DNA from: Legionella sp. PATHC032
GTDB taxonomy: Bacteria > Pseudomonadota > Gammaproteobacteria > Legionellales > Legionellaceae
NCBI RefSeq assembly: GCF_026191185.1
Contig: NZ_JAPHOV010000001.1
Coordinates: 298,501-362,500, forward strand
Reading direction: 5' to 3'
Length of the DNA: 64,000 nucleotides
Position numbers and translations under genes: made by a program. Under the pieces are notes generated by a model. That model saw only the letters and a list, made by a program, of their open reading frames with translations, did no database searches and was not told where the DNA came from. Positions 8,815 to 17,618 of this stretch are shown piece after piece; the first letter of the stretch is position 1, and every line of letters starts with the position of its first letter.

Positions 8815-9457
8815 ATGATGCTGACAGATTTAAGGTTTCTTACAAAAGGCCTCAAGATTTTAAATGGCAAATATATTCAGTTAGAACCCATTACCAGCCA
8901 GCATCGGGAGGAGTTGCGAAAAGCAGCAAATCATGAACAAATTTGGAAATACATGCCGCAAAAAGCAACGGACAATTTATTTAACCCCTGGTTTGATGAT
9001 TGTCTTGAGAAAATGTCCGTGAGAAACCAAATTACTTATGCTGTGCGTTGTAAAAAAGAAGGAAATCTTAAAGGGGCTACTGCATTTTACGATATTCAAC
9101 CGGAAAACAAACGACTGGCTTTAGGTTATAGTTGGTATATTCCTACAGTATGGGGAACAGCGATAAACCCGGAATCAAAATTACTCATGTTGCATCAGGC
9201 TTTTGATGTTTGGGGGGGGTAATCGAGTAGAAATAGGTACTGATTCTCGCAATATTCATTTCTATCGTGCTATCAAAAAGCTGGGCGCAACGGAGGAAGG
9301 GGTGTTACGTCAACATATGATTCTTCATAATCAGGTGATAACGGATACTATTGTATTTAGTATTCTTTTCTCAGAGTGGCCGGTGATAAAAGAGCGATTA
9401 ATGCAGAGATTGAATTATACCGTAACCGATATAGATCATTTGATTGTTTCTGCTTAG
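8815..9457 (+). pseudogene. GNAT N-acetyltransferase (RimJ/RimL-like), frameshifted at a G8 tract
   Basis: The first frame (from ATG 8815 or 8818 behind AAGGA) reads a GNAT N-terminal half and stops at TAA 9220-9222 just after a run of eight G (9212-9219). The +1 frame continues at once with the C-terminal half: GGNRVEIGTDSRN, then FYRAIKKLGATEEG, to a stop at 9457. With seven G the two halves join into one roughly 213-residue protein with the family's VEIGTDSRN and AIKKLGA motifs. The defect could be a real mutation, a phase-variable slippage site, or an assembly error. The substrate is unknown. Confidence 0.8.
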
Positions 9458-9551
9458 GTATCCTTATAAGCGAAGCGATTTATCATAAAATGATTGTATT
9501 TTTCTTTAATTGAGTGAATATTTGTTTCTACCTGCGAGAATGGAGTGCTCA

Positions 9552-10079
9552 ATGTACAACAAAATGTTTAAACCTCTGGATACTGATCCGATTTTATATT
9601 TCAAAATGTACAGTAATTATACCGAGGGGAGATTTGATAATTGTTGTGCATTTATTTTAATGCCAAGTGGGCTGCAAAGACATTGGGTCTCTTTGCAATC
9701 GATTCAATTTGCTTTTAATAAGTGTGGTGACATCCTTGGGATTAGCATTATTTTTTCCGGGAATGAGTGGAATATCCACAAAAAGGTTCGAGATACAATG
9801 GAAGGGATACTGAAGCTGAAGCTTCATCATGGAAGAGGGGAAGAGCTTTTCGTTTTTGATGAAGAAAAGAAAACACTTCATCTTGGGATAGTGCCTTGTA
9901 AGGATTCACGGACGTATATAGAGGATATTATCGCTTTTATTAAGGATAGCTATCGTTTGAAATCCGATTTTGCTGAAGACATCAAATCACAGCTTCTGAA
10001 CAAGGACTATCTGGCACAGGAGTTTACTCGTTTGCGCTGGAGGCCTCCAGAGAAAGAGTCCTTTTGTCTGGTAATGTAG
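9552..10079 (+). CDS. Uncharacterised protein ending in a CaaX prenylation motif (candidate effector)
   Basis: 175 residues from the ATG at 9552, chosen because GGAG sits six bases upstream; upstream TTG/ATG starts are poorer. No domain is recognised. There is no signal peptide or membrane span, and the protein is rich in charged and aromatic residues. The last four residues are CLVM: Cys, two aliphatic residues, then Met, a classic CaaX box favoured by host farnesyltransferase. Arg-rich residues (RLRWRPPEK) lie just before it. L. pneumophila is known to use host prenylation for several effectors (AnkB, LegG1), and I recall an lpg0254-type protein in that group. Secretion is inferred, not shown by the sequence. 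Confidence 0.7.
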   Translation: MYNKMFKPLDTDPILYFKMYSNYTEGRFDNCCAFILMPSGLQRHWVSLQSIQFAFNKCGDILGISIIFSGNEWNIHKKVRDTMEGILKLKLHHGRGEELFVFDEEKKTLHLGIVPCKDSRTYIEDIIAFIKDSYRLKSDFAEDIKSQLLNKDYLAQEFTRLRWRPPEKESFCLVM

Positions 10080-10256
10080 TTTTAGATTCATTCACTTTTT
10101 AAAAATAGAAAAATTAAAATTTCCAGTGGGCAATTTCCTCTAATTTTCTATATTAATCAATTTCTCCTATATACATGGTTTTGTACGATTGTCTCTTGAC
10201 AATTCCAAGGCGGAAAGCTCAATATTCTTTATTTAAAACAAAGATCAGGAATTTTA

Positions 10257-11603
10257 TTGTTCAGGAAGAGATGGCTCATTTTGTTATGTGTTCTGTTGAA
10301 TAATGGCTGTTTCCTGCTCGGGCCAGAATACAGGAAACCATCTGTCAACGTACCGCAAAAATGGCCGCATAACTATTCAATTCAAACTAAGCAAACCGCT
10401 TATTTACCAGACCTGTATTGGTGGGAACAATTCAATAGCCAGGAACTCAATGCCTTTATCCAAAAGGCATTACAAAATAATCACCAGATTCACCTCGCTA
10501 TGGCCAATATTGAATCCACACAAAGTCAATTACAGCAAGTCCAATTAAATTGGTTGCCTAATCTCACAGGGCTTGCAGGTTACACTCAGTTTCCCGTTTT
10601 GGGTAATCCGGGGACTACGGCAATTGCCTATCCAGCCTATATCATTAATATTTTTCAGCAATATAAGCAACAAAAAAGCGCCCAAGCCATGCTTGAAGCC
10701 AGTATTTATGCACAATATTCTGCCAGACTGGTCGTGATAGCCCAGACTTCAGCCAGCTTTTTTACCTTGGTTGCTCAGAATGAGGCTTTACATTTATACA
10801 ATAAACTGCTTGAGGACTATCGAACCTATCTCAAACTAACTCAAAGCCAATACCGCTCAGGTTTAATTTCGCTTGACAACATCACTCAAATCAAAAGCCA
10901 TATCCAACGAATTAAGGCACAAATTAAGGTGGTTCAACATAACATTGTGGTGAGTAAAAATGCCTTGCATTTTTTATTTAATGAAAATCCTGGAGATGTT
11001 GAGATTAAAGCTCTCTTTGAAAATATTGATAGTAATCAATTGGTACCAGGAAATTTACCGGCCAGTGTACTCAGTATGAGACCTGATATTCATGAGGCAG
11101 AAGCCTTGTTAAAAGCAGCGCATGCTGATGTTGGCGCGATAACAGCGAATCTTTTGCCAGGGATTAATTTAGGAGCCTTCCTGGGAGAGGGGTCTAATGT
11201 CGATGGCGCCATTAAATTAGGGCAAGCCTATTTAAATGGTCCAATAATTGATTTGCCGCTATTTGCCCAGATTGATGTAAGGAAAGCTCGATATAAGGCA
11301 ATCTATATCAAATACATTACCACTATCCGTGAAGCTTTGCGCGATGTTGCTAATGACTTGTCTGCCTATTCGGCTTATAGCCAACAGTTAAATAATAATA
11401 AATTGGCTTTAAGTGATGAAAAACAGCGATGCCATTTGACAGAAGTTCGTTATCGTCATGGAATTGATGACTATTTACATTTAATAAAATGCCAAATCCT
11501 GTTAGACGAATTTAAGCTGATGATAAACCAGAACAAGCTGGAAAAACTGCTATCCCTGGTCACTTTATACCAGGATTTAGGAGGAGGCTACCATGGGCAT
11601 TGA
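10257..11603 (+). CDS. Outer-membrane efflux lipoprotein (OprM/NodT family)
   Basis: 448 residues. Trimeric outer-membrane channel of a tripartite exporter. It uses a TTG start at 10257: AGGA sits six bases upstream and no in-frame ATG follows before the mature protein. The signal peptide ends in the lipobox NNGC (Cys18). The two OEP repeats are visible: long helices rich in Gln and Ala around 75-150 and 285-375, and the family phrase SVLSMRPDIHEAEALLKAAHADVGA near 265-290. It is the first gene of a three-gene operon, and its stop overlaps the next gene by 11 bases. Confidence 0.9.
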   Translation: MFRKRWLILLCVLLNNGCFLLGPEYRKPSVNVPQKWPHNYSIQTKQTAYLPDLYWWEQFNSQELNAFIQKALQNNHQIHLAMANIESTQSQLQQVQLNWLPNLTGLAGYTQFPVLGNPGTTAIAYPAYIINIFQQYKQQKSAQAMLEASIYAQYSARLVVIAQTSASFFTLVAQNEALHLYNKLLEDYRTYLKLTQSQYRSGLISLDNITQIKSHIQRIKAQIKVVQHNIVVSKNALHFLFNENPGDVEIKALFENIDSNQLVPGNLPASVLSMRPDIHEAEALLKAAHADVGAITANLLPGINLGAFLGEGSNVDGAIKLGQAYLNGPIIDLPLFAQIDVRKARYKAIYIKYITTIREALRDVANDLSAYSAYSQQLNNNKLALSDEKQRCHLTEVRYRHGIDDYLHLIKCQILLDEFKLMINQNKLEKLLSLVTLYQDLGGGYHGH

Positions 11604-12630
11604 TCAGCAAAAAACAATCCGCACCTTGCGATTATCCCTGACGTGTATTTTTCTTTTTCTAATGACCTGGTATTACCAGGTACCAGAAAGCGCATGGACT
11701 TTAGTGACCATATGGTTTGTCATGTATGAATATTCCACTGTTGGTGGCGTGCTGACAAAAAGCTTTTTGCGCTTTGCAGGTACGGTTTTAAGTGCTATCT
11801 ATGGAATGATAGTTGTTTATTTTTGTGCTAATAACCCGTTGATCAACATCATGGCTTTAGTCCCTGGTTTGTTTCTTTACGCCTATTTTTTCATGGGGGG
11901 AGATAAGACATACATTGGTACCATTGGGGCTGTCACGCTTACTATTGTATTGTTGAATTACAATGACATAGATACGGCTGTATTGCGGGTGTTCAATGTC
12001 ATTATCGGCGTCATTGGCTCCATGTTCATGATCCGGTTTTTTTATCCCCAATATGCAAGAGATAAAGTTTTAGAGATTCAATTGAACTTTATTACTCAAC
12101 TGGCGAATCTTTTAGAAAGCTACCTGAATCCAACCCAGTCTTTGCTTGCTATCCAGACAGAGTATTTAGATTATGAACGCAAGATGCTCGATGGGTTTAC
12201 TTTATATAACCGTTATATTGGCGAAGCCAAAATAGAAACAAAGAAAGCTCCGTTTTTCATTTCCCATTCCATTGCAGCCATGCAACATTACAGGCGTCTG
12301 TTTCGTTTGTTCAGTGTGTTTATTTATTATTTATCCACCGAGGAAATTCGATCAGATCCATGGGTATGTGATCAGTTAGGTAAGCTTCTGAGTAATTTAC
12401 AGGCTCTGCAACAACAATTGCTGAAACAGGATGAGGAGCCTGAAAGGACAGAAGCTTCTGTTGGAGAGCCAGAAGAAGAAATCGTTATAGAAACACCCAA
12501 TATTGAAAATAAAATAGCAACAGAAGCCATTGTCAATAATATGCAGAAAGAAATTGCTTTGCTTGATGCTGAAATTAAGAAAATAATATTAATTTATGAT
12601 GTTTATGATATCAGGTTGAATGAGAGATAA
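11593..12630 (+). CDS. FUSC-like inner-membrane transport protein
   Basis: 345 residues. The N-terminal half has about five or six hydrophobic segments (to about residue 155), beginning with the FUSC-like pattern of a short helix followed by VPESAWTLVTIWFVMYE. The C-terminal half is soluble, helical and acidic (EEPERTEASVGEPEEE near 270-285). AaeB/FUSC proteins pair with HlyD-type adaptors to export aromatic acids or toxic compounds; this one is about half the length of AaeB. GGAGGAGG precedes the ATG and the start overlaps the upstream gene by 11 bases, so translation is coupled. The substrate is unknown. Confidence 0.8.
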   Translation: MGIDQQKTIRTLRLSLTCIFLFLMTWYYQVPESAWTLVTIWFVMYEYSTVGGVLTKSFLRFAGTVLSAIYGMIVVYFCANNPLINIMALVPGLFLYAYFFMGGDKTYIGTIGAVTLTIVLLNYNDIDTAVLRVFNVIIGVIGSMFMIRFFYPQYARDKVLEIQLNFITQLANLLESYLNPTQSLLAIQTEYLDYERKMLDGFTLYNRYIGEAKIETKKAPFFISHSIAAMQHYRRLFRLFSVFIYYLSTEEIRSDPWVCDQLGKLLSNLQALQQQLLKQDEEPERTEASVGEPEEEIVIETPNIENKIATEAIVNNMQKEIALLDAEIKKIILIYDVYDIRLNER

Positions 12631-12686
12631 TGATTAATCCCAATATCATGGAAAGGGTTAAATGGAAATGAGGATGAAAGAGACAC

Positions 12687-13679
12687 ATGAGTGACAAACC
12701 CAGAGCTGGATTTCCTGTAATTATTTTATTGTGTGTGTTTTTATTCATTCTGATTTATCATTACTCGTATTTATTTCCCTTTACAAACAATGCATTTGTT
12801 GTTGCGAATGTCCGCCCAGTTGCCGCTAATGTAAAAGGTTATATCACCAACATCTATGTCAAGAATGAGCAAGAGGTAAAAAAAGGACAACCATTATTTA
12901 CTGTATTCAAAGATCCCTACGAACTGGCCTACCAGAAGGCTGTCAGCGATGTTCAAGAGGCGAAAGCCCAATTATTGGTATTCAATAAACAAGTTGAGAA
13001 AACGAAATATCTGCTGCAAGCACAAAAAGAACTTTATGAAAAATTTCGCTTTGATTATGAACATAATCATTCAGCCTTGCGCGATCACGCGGTTTCCAAG
13101 CTAACTGTCAATACGATGTTAAAAGAAAAAAATGCGGCACTAAGCAAATTACATGCATTGGAAAAAGAGTTAGAGGTCAACCAGCAACAAATCATTGTGC
13201 AAAAAAAGAAAATTGATTCTTTAATTGCGGTGATGAAAAATGCCAAAATCGATTTAGATGAAACCACAGTGTACGCCAAACAAAATGGGGCAGTTCAGGA
13301 TATGTTTGTCGCATTGGGAACCCCCATCAAGATCAGAAAGCCAGTCTTTGCCATAGCAGATACCGATACCTTGTTTATCCAGGCCAATTTCAACGAAACG
13401 GACTTACGAAGAGTTCAGCCAGGGGATAAAGTCTCTATCTTCCCAAGAATGTATTTTGGGTCTAAAATTTATCACGGAGTGATTCTTTCCAGAAACTGGG
13501 CTGCCAGCCGTCTGGAAACCCATCGGGCGACGCAAATACAAATTGTACGTAATAGCGAAAGCAACTGGTTTTTATTGCCTCAACGCCTGCCAGTACAAAT
13601 TCAAATAACAGATTATGACCCGGTTCATTACCCGTTAAGTATAGGCGCTAGCGCCTATGTTTATATTCATACTCATTGA
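12687..13679 (+). CDS. HlyD/EmrA-type periplasmic adaptor
   Basis: 330 residues. Membrane fusion protein linking the inner-membrane pump to the OprM-like channel. It has one N-terminal transmembrane segment (residues 9-27). A biotinyl-lipoyl half-motif (PVAANVKGYITNIYVKNEQEVKKGQ) follows at about 43-67, then a long coiled-coil hairpin (about 85-190). The second lipoyl half (VYAKQNGAVQDMFVALGTPI) and a beta-barrel region (LFIQANFNETDLRRVQPGDKV) come next. Third gene of the efflux operon, 56 bases after the FUSC-like gene. Confidence 0.9.
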   Translation: MSDKPRAGFPVIILLCVFLFILIYHYSYLFPFTNNAFVVANVRPVAANVKGYITNIYVKNEQEVKKGQPLFTVFKDPYELAYQKAVSDVQEAKAQLLVFNKQVEKTKYLLQAQKELYEKFRFDYEHNHSALRDHAVSKLTVNTMLKEKNAALSKLHALEKELEVNQQQIIVQKKKIDSLIAVMKNAKIDLDETTVYAKQNGAVQDMFVALGTPIKIRKPVFAIADTDTLFIQANFNETDLRRVQPGDKVSIFPRMYFGSKIYHGVILSRNWAASRLETHRATQIQIVRNSESNWFLLPQRLPVQIQITDYDPVHYPLSIGASAYVYIHTH

Positions 13680-13990
13680 AATCATGGAAGGAGTCAGAAA
13701 ATCTGACAGGCATATTCCTGTTCCCAAAAATTCTAAAGTGGCTTGGATATAACCTGCGGCTCATTAAACTGTGAGGACAGTGAGTTTGATATCAAATTGA
13801 TAGAGAGTGTATTGCAATGCGGATTCATATTGGCTAATCGCCAAGGAATGATCTTAGCTGCATTGATAAGCGATGCCTTAAAATCAAATTATTTTCATAA
13901 TCTATAAAATAGTGCTAAGCTTTTGCGGCTAAAGTGATGCAAAGGTCACTAAATCACTTTAGATAAGATTTATTTTTTAAGGAATAAGCA
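13680..13990 (+). other. 311-base intergenic region between efflux operon and small gene
   Basis: No open frame of note. It holds a short hairpin GTCAG-AAAAT-CTGAC just after the operon (about 13694-13708) and the longer inverted repeat listed separately at 13929-13962. Otherwise it is AT-rich DNA with nothing recognisable. Confidence 0.6.
13929..13962 (+). promoter_or_regulatory. 10-bp perfect inverted repeat upstream of small gene
   Basis: CTAAAGTGAT and ATCACTTTAG flank a 14-base spacer, ending 28 bases before the ATG at 13991. The spacer contains a further TCACT, so AGTGA/TCACT can pair in two registers. It could be an operator for a dimeric regulator or an mRNA leader hairpin. Confidence 0.4.
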
Positions 13991-14389
13991 ATGTTTGGTT
14001 TTTTTAGCGATTATAAGCAATACATCACTTTAAGAAATTTCGCTGTCATTTATAACGGGCTTACAGGCTTGGCGGTATTGTATAGCTTGTGGAGTAATCC
14101 TGAGGCTGAGCCATCCGAATACGTCATTGATATCTCGATTCATGCGCTGACTGCGATCACTTTAATGTGTAAACAAGCCCCAGAATCTGTTAAAGCTGTT
14201 GCTATGGCATTAAATACTTATAGGGGATTTGATGCCCTATTCAAGGCTATCACCTCACTTCCTTCTACAATCCCAGGTATCGCCAATGCAGTTGATGTCC
14301 TTAATCATCGTTTTAATTTTAAGGAGCTTGAAAAACTTGGTAATGAGGAAGAAGTAGAGTCCAGGTCAGCAGTTCAGCATACCATGTAA
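13991..14389 (+). CDS. Small uncharacterised protein, candidate Dot/Icm substrate
   Basis: 132 residues, ATG at 13991 with AAGGAATAAGC in front. No family is recognised. Two or three moderately hydrophobic helices (about 16-33, 47-60 and 85-105) could associate with membrane. The C-terminus LEKLGNEEEVESRSAVQHTM contains a Glu-rich block followed by small and polar residues, a pattern typical of Dot/Icm translocation signals. I recall a protein at about this locus (lpg0260) in translocation screens, but cannot verify it. Followed by a strong terminator hairpin. Confidence 0.6.
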   Translation: MFGFFSDYKQYITLRNFAVIYNGLTGLAVLYSLWSNPEAEPSEYVIDISIHALTAITLMCKQAPESVKAVAMALNTYRGFDALFKAITSLPSTIPGIANAVDVLNHRFNFKELEKLGNEEEVESRSAVQHTM

Positions 14390-14406
14390 AGTGCGGCTCG
14401 TATTTT

Positions 14407-14445
14407 CTGGTAGAAAATAGCTATTAGTCAGCCATTTTCTACCAG
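14407..14445 (+). terminator. Rho-independent terminator
   Basis: A 12-bp perfect stem CTGGTAGAAAAT / ATTTTCTACCAG with a 15-base loop is followed by GTTTTCTT. It lies 17 bases after the stop at 14389 and can also serve the convergent uracil-DNA glycosylase gene. Confidence 0.8.
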
Positions 14446-14510
14446 GTTTTCTTATGTCAATCTCATGCTAAATAGTATTTCTGCATCTCAGCAACTTGAG
14501 TAGGCAGTTA

Positions 14511-15146
14511 TTACTTGTAATCCAACAGAAAATTTTTCACAGCTAACCAATCAATATAAGCTTTCTTTTTATCCGAGGGATTGCGCAAAAGATAGGCAGG
14601 GTGATAGCTTACGATAAAAGGAGTATTGTCATAGTAGTGAATATGATTACGCAGCTGCTTCAGAGGCAGTGGTTTATCAAGTAAGAATTGTCCGGCGAAA
14701 CGTCCTAACGCAAGGATTAAGTGTGGTTTAATGAGTTGAATTTGACGAGTCAGGAATGAACTGCATTGAGAAATTTCCTCAAGGGCTGGATCACGATTAT
14801 TAGGGGGGCGACATTTCAAAACATTGGCAATGTAGATATCATTCTCTGTCATTTCAATACTACGTATCATCTTGTTTAATAAAAGCCCAGCCTTTCCCAC
14901 AAAAGGTTGTCCTTTCTGATCCTCGTAAAAACCAGGTGCTTCACCAATAATCATCAGTTTTGCTTTTGGATTCCCGCGAGAAAAAACAGTTTGGGTGCGT
15001 GTTTTATGCAGAGAACAACGTACACAGGATGCCACTTCATCCGCTAAAGCTGCTAAATGCTTTTCACAAGAAGGAGTGGACTCACGCATCACCCAGACTT
15101 CAATTCCCATAGTCTGTAGATAGTAATTGTTCAATACATCTGACAT
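14511..15146 (-). CDS. Family 4 uracil-DNA glycosylase
   Basis: 211 residues. Excises uracil from DNA to start base-excision repair. It contains the four Fe-S cluster cysteines of type 4 enzymes: C41 and C44 (CVRC), C112 (KCRPPNNRDP) and C128. It also has the active-site region GEAPGFYEDQKGQPFVG (69-85) and the C-terminal SYHPAYLLRNP motif. Many thermophile relatives are described; in gamma-proteobacteria the family usually accompanies a family 1 enzyme. The ATG at 15146 has a weak ribosome-binding site. Confidence 0.9.
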   Translation of the reverse strand: MSDVLNNYYLQTMGIEVWVMRESTPSCEKHLAALADEVASCVRCSLHKTRTQTVFSRGNPKAKLMIIGEAPGFYEDQKGQPFVGKAGLLLNKMIRSIEMTENDIYIANVLKCRPPNNRDPALEEISQCSSFLTRQIQLIKPHLILALGRFAGQFLLDKPLPLKQLRNHIHYYDNTPFIVSYHPAYLLRNPSDKKKAYIDWLAVKNFLLDYK

Positions 15147-15402
15147 AAAAAACTCATAATATTAATAGAATCCGGATTATAGATTAGACTTACCTTTTGT
15201 AGCTTGGTACTTACGCACCTCCAATCTCTTTGTTAAAGACATTATTTGCCTTGGCCTTGGAGTTTTGCTTAAGTCCTATAGTTAATCTATTGTATCAGTC
15301 CTATTTTAAAGAAAGAAACTTAAAAAAACATCATATACTCACTGCCTGTAAGAAATAGAGAGTTGAGGGGGTGAAGAATATTAAACAGAGACTGGAAAGA
15401 AT

Positions 15403-16677
15403 ATGAATAGCCAAAAGGATTTGAAACAATTAGATATTAAGCAAGTGATTGCCTGGGCATTCTACGATTTTGCCAATTCTTCCTATTTTGTAGTGATATT
15501 TACATTTGTCTTTGCAACCTATTTCACAAGTTACATTGCCCCTAATTCTATACTGGGAGCCGAATTGTGGAGTTATACAATTTCGCTTTCTGCTTTGCTC
15601 ATTGCCCTGGTAAGCCCTATCGTTGGCGCAATAGCTGATTTTAGTGGGCATCATAAATCCTGGCTATTCGTTTTTACTTATTTGGGGGTTATTTCAACGG
15701 CTTGTTTGTGGTTTGCCTATCCTGATAGTCATTCTATTCCGTTGGTTTTAACTTGTATTCTGATTGGCAATTTTGCCCTGGAAGTAGGGTCTGTGTTTTA
15801 TAATTCCTTTTTGGCTAATTTGGCTCCATCAAACTATCTGGGCCGGATTTCTGGTTGGGCTTGGGGTTGTGGTTATCTGGGAGGATTGCTGTGTCTGATT
15901 ATATCCTTATTTGTTTTTGTGAAAGGTGATCTTGGTGGATTGTTGTTTGGAACAGAGAGTTTTGCCAATATTCGAGCTGTCACTGTATTTGTGGCTTTAT
16001 GGATTAGTCTGTTTAGCCTGCCTTTGTTTTTAATGGTGCAACAAAAAACAGGGGAGCATTTGACAGTGGGTACTGCGATTAGGAAAGGTCTGCAAGAATT
16101 GTGGTTAACAATAAAAACTCTGCCTAAACAACGTGATCTGTTCTTATTTTTAATAGCCAGAATTTTTTATATCGATGGATTGAACTCCATATTGGCACTA
16201 GGTGGTATTTATGCGGCTGGCAATTTTCATTTGAGTGTTAGCGATATTATGGTGTTTGGGATCATTTTAAATATTACTGCAGGCCTTGGTGCGGGATTAT
16301 TCGCCTGGTTTGATGATTGGATTGGATCTAAAAAAACTATTCTGATTACCTTGGCGTGCCTGACAATAACTTTTTGTTTTCTGTTAACCATCCGCTCAAA
16401 TACCTTATTTTGGGTTTGTGCACCTGTGTTTGGTATTTTTGTTGGTCCTGTCCAGGCTGCCAGTCGTACTTTTTTGGCACGTTTGGCAAAACCCGAAGAG
16501 ATGACAAGAATGTATGGTTTTTACTCTTTTTCTGGCAAGGCAACCAGTTTTCTGGGGCCTTTACTGGTTAGTATAATCACTGCGCTAACCGAGAGTCAGC
16601 GTTTGGGTATGGCTGTTCTTATTCCTTTTTTTATCATCGGAGGCGGACTATTATTATTGGTTCATGAAAATGAATAA
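15403..16677 (+). CDS. UMF1-family major facilitator (Atg22-like) transporter
   Basis: 424 residues, about 12 hydrophobic segments. The start motif VIAWAFYDFANSSYFVVI is the hallmark of the UMF1/Atg22 branch of MFS, along with WAWGCGYLGGLLCL near 152 and GPVQAASRTFLARL near 350. The substrate is unknown; Atg22 relatives export amino acids from vacuoles. GGAAAGA precedes the ATG at 15403. The 256 bases in front hold no gene. Confidence 0.85.
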   Translation: MNSQKDLKQLDIKQVIAWAFYDFANSSYFVVIFTFVFATYFTSYIAPNSILGAELWSYTISLSALLIALVSPIVGAIADFSGHHKSWLFVFTYLGVISTACLWFAYPDSHSIPLVLTCILIGNFALEVGSVFYNSFLANLAPSNYLGRISGWAWGCGYLGGLLCLIISLFVFVKGDLGGLLFGTESFANIRAVTVFVALWISLFSLPLFLMVQQKTGEHLTVGTAIRKGLQELWLTIKTLPKQRDLFLFLIARIFYIDGLNSILALGGIYAAGNFHLSVSDIMVFGIILNITAGLGAGLFAWFDDWIGSKKTILITLACLTITFCFLLTIRSNTLFWVCAPVFGIFVGPVQAASRTFLARLAKPEEMTRMYGFYSFSGKATSFLGPLLVSIITALTESQRLGMAVLIPFFIIGGGLLLLVHENE

Positions 16678-16704
16678 GAAAAATCCTGGGAAGATTGATT
16701 TTTC
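16678..16704 (+). terminator. Putative terminator after UMF1 gene
   Basis: 8-bp inverted repeat GAAAAATC / GATTTTTC with an 11-base loop, beginning directly at the stop codon. AT-rich stem and no clean T-tract, so moderate support. Confidence 0.4.
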
Positions 16705-16801
16705 CTGTCTTAAAGTGACGTATGGGCTTGATAGCTAAGGGAGAGCAAAATTTACCTCTTTGTTTTTACAAGTTATTTCTTATGATATACTTTGCTCTAA
16801 T

Positions 16802-17458
16802 ATGAAAATTATTATACCTCTATTATTTGTGGTCATTAGCGCCTGCGGGCATGCTTTTTCTTGCCATGATCCACAAACAATCATTCAAAAACCCATACAG
16901 TTTGACAAAAAACGGATTGCCTTAACCCGGGAATATCAGTTTACTCATTATGGCATTGATTCCGAGTCGATAGAAATTGAGCCTAAAATGATAGTATTGC
17001 ATTGGACTTGCATACCAAGCTTCGATACCACTTTCCGCATATTTGATACCCCCGCTTTACCCACCAGTTCGCCAAGACGAAATGAATTGCCCGGGGATTT
17101 AAATGTATCAAGCCATTTTTTAGTCGACAGGGATGGAACTATTTATCAACTGATGCCAGAAACATGGATGGCAAGACATGTGATTGGCTTGAATCATTAC
17201 GCGATTGGTATTGAAAATATTGGCGGTGTTGATAGTAAAGACGATTTGACTGAGGAACAAGCCAAGGCAAATGCCTTTCTTGTGTGCTATCTCAAGGAAA
17301 AATACCCGCAAATAAAATATGTTATCGGCCATAATGAATATTTACAGTATAAGAGAACGGCTTTGTGGTTAGAGAAGGATCCAAATTATCAAACCGATAA
17401 AACGGATCCTGGGCCAACTTTCGTTAAAAAAGTAAAACAATTAATTGCTGCGTCATAA
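16802..17458 (+). CDS. Secreted N-acetylmuramoyl-L-alanine amidase (AmpD/Amidase_2 family)
   Basis: 218 residues from ATG 16802; the frame is open further upstream but the signal peptide starts here. Cleaves the bond between MurNAc and the stem peptide. The leader ends near CGHAFSC; VISAC could also be read as a lipobox. Amidase_2 landmarks: MIVLHWTC with zinc-type His67, NVSSHFLVDRDGTIYQL, HYAIGIENIGG, and the C-terminal KTDPGPTF with the second His region at GHNEY. A type II-secreted amidase has been reported in L. pneumophila at about this locus (from memory). Confidence 0.85.
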   Translation: MKIIIPLLFVVISACGHAFSCHDPQTIIQKPIQFDKKRIALTREYQFTHYGIDSESIEIEPKMIVLHWTCIPSFDTTFRIFDTPALPTSSPRRNELPGDLNVSSHFLVDRDGTIYQLMPETWMARHVIGLNHYAIGIENIGGVDSKDDLTEEQAKANAFLVCYLKEKYPQIKYVIGHNEYLQYKRTALWLEKDPNYQTDKTDPGPTFVKKVKQLIAAS

Positions 17459-17582
17459 ACTGATAAACTCATTAAAATTTATTTCCCTTATCTCAAGTAT
17501 TTAATTCAATTTACACTACTTATAATAAGGGTGATGCATCTATACGATATGCCTATGAAATTTGATTTTTAGGAGTTATCAA

Positions 17583-17618
17583 ATGACGTTATTAAGTCAA
17601 TTAACTCGTTCCTTTTAA
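17583..17618 (+). other. 11-codon ORF with strong start signals (leader peptide or gene remnant)
   Basis: A TATAAT at 17521-17526, then a near-ideal AGGAG at 17571-17575, precede ATG 17583, which reads MTLLSQLTRSF and stops at 17618. It overlaps the 3' end of the opposite-strand gene. Good initiation signals followed by an immediate stop suggest a leader peptide or the decayed start of a lost gene. Confidence 0.35.

Noticed and set aside
10303..10548. Frame overlapping the OprM-like gene
   Set aside because: Shadow frame; the TTG-started OprM frame has lipobox, ribosome-binding site and family motifs.
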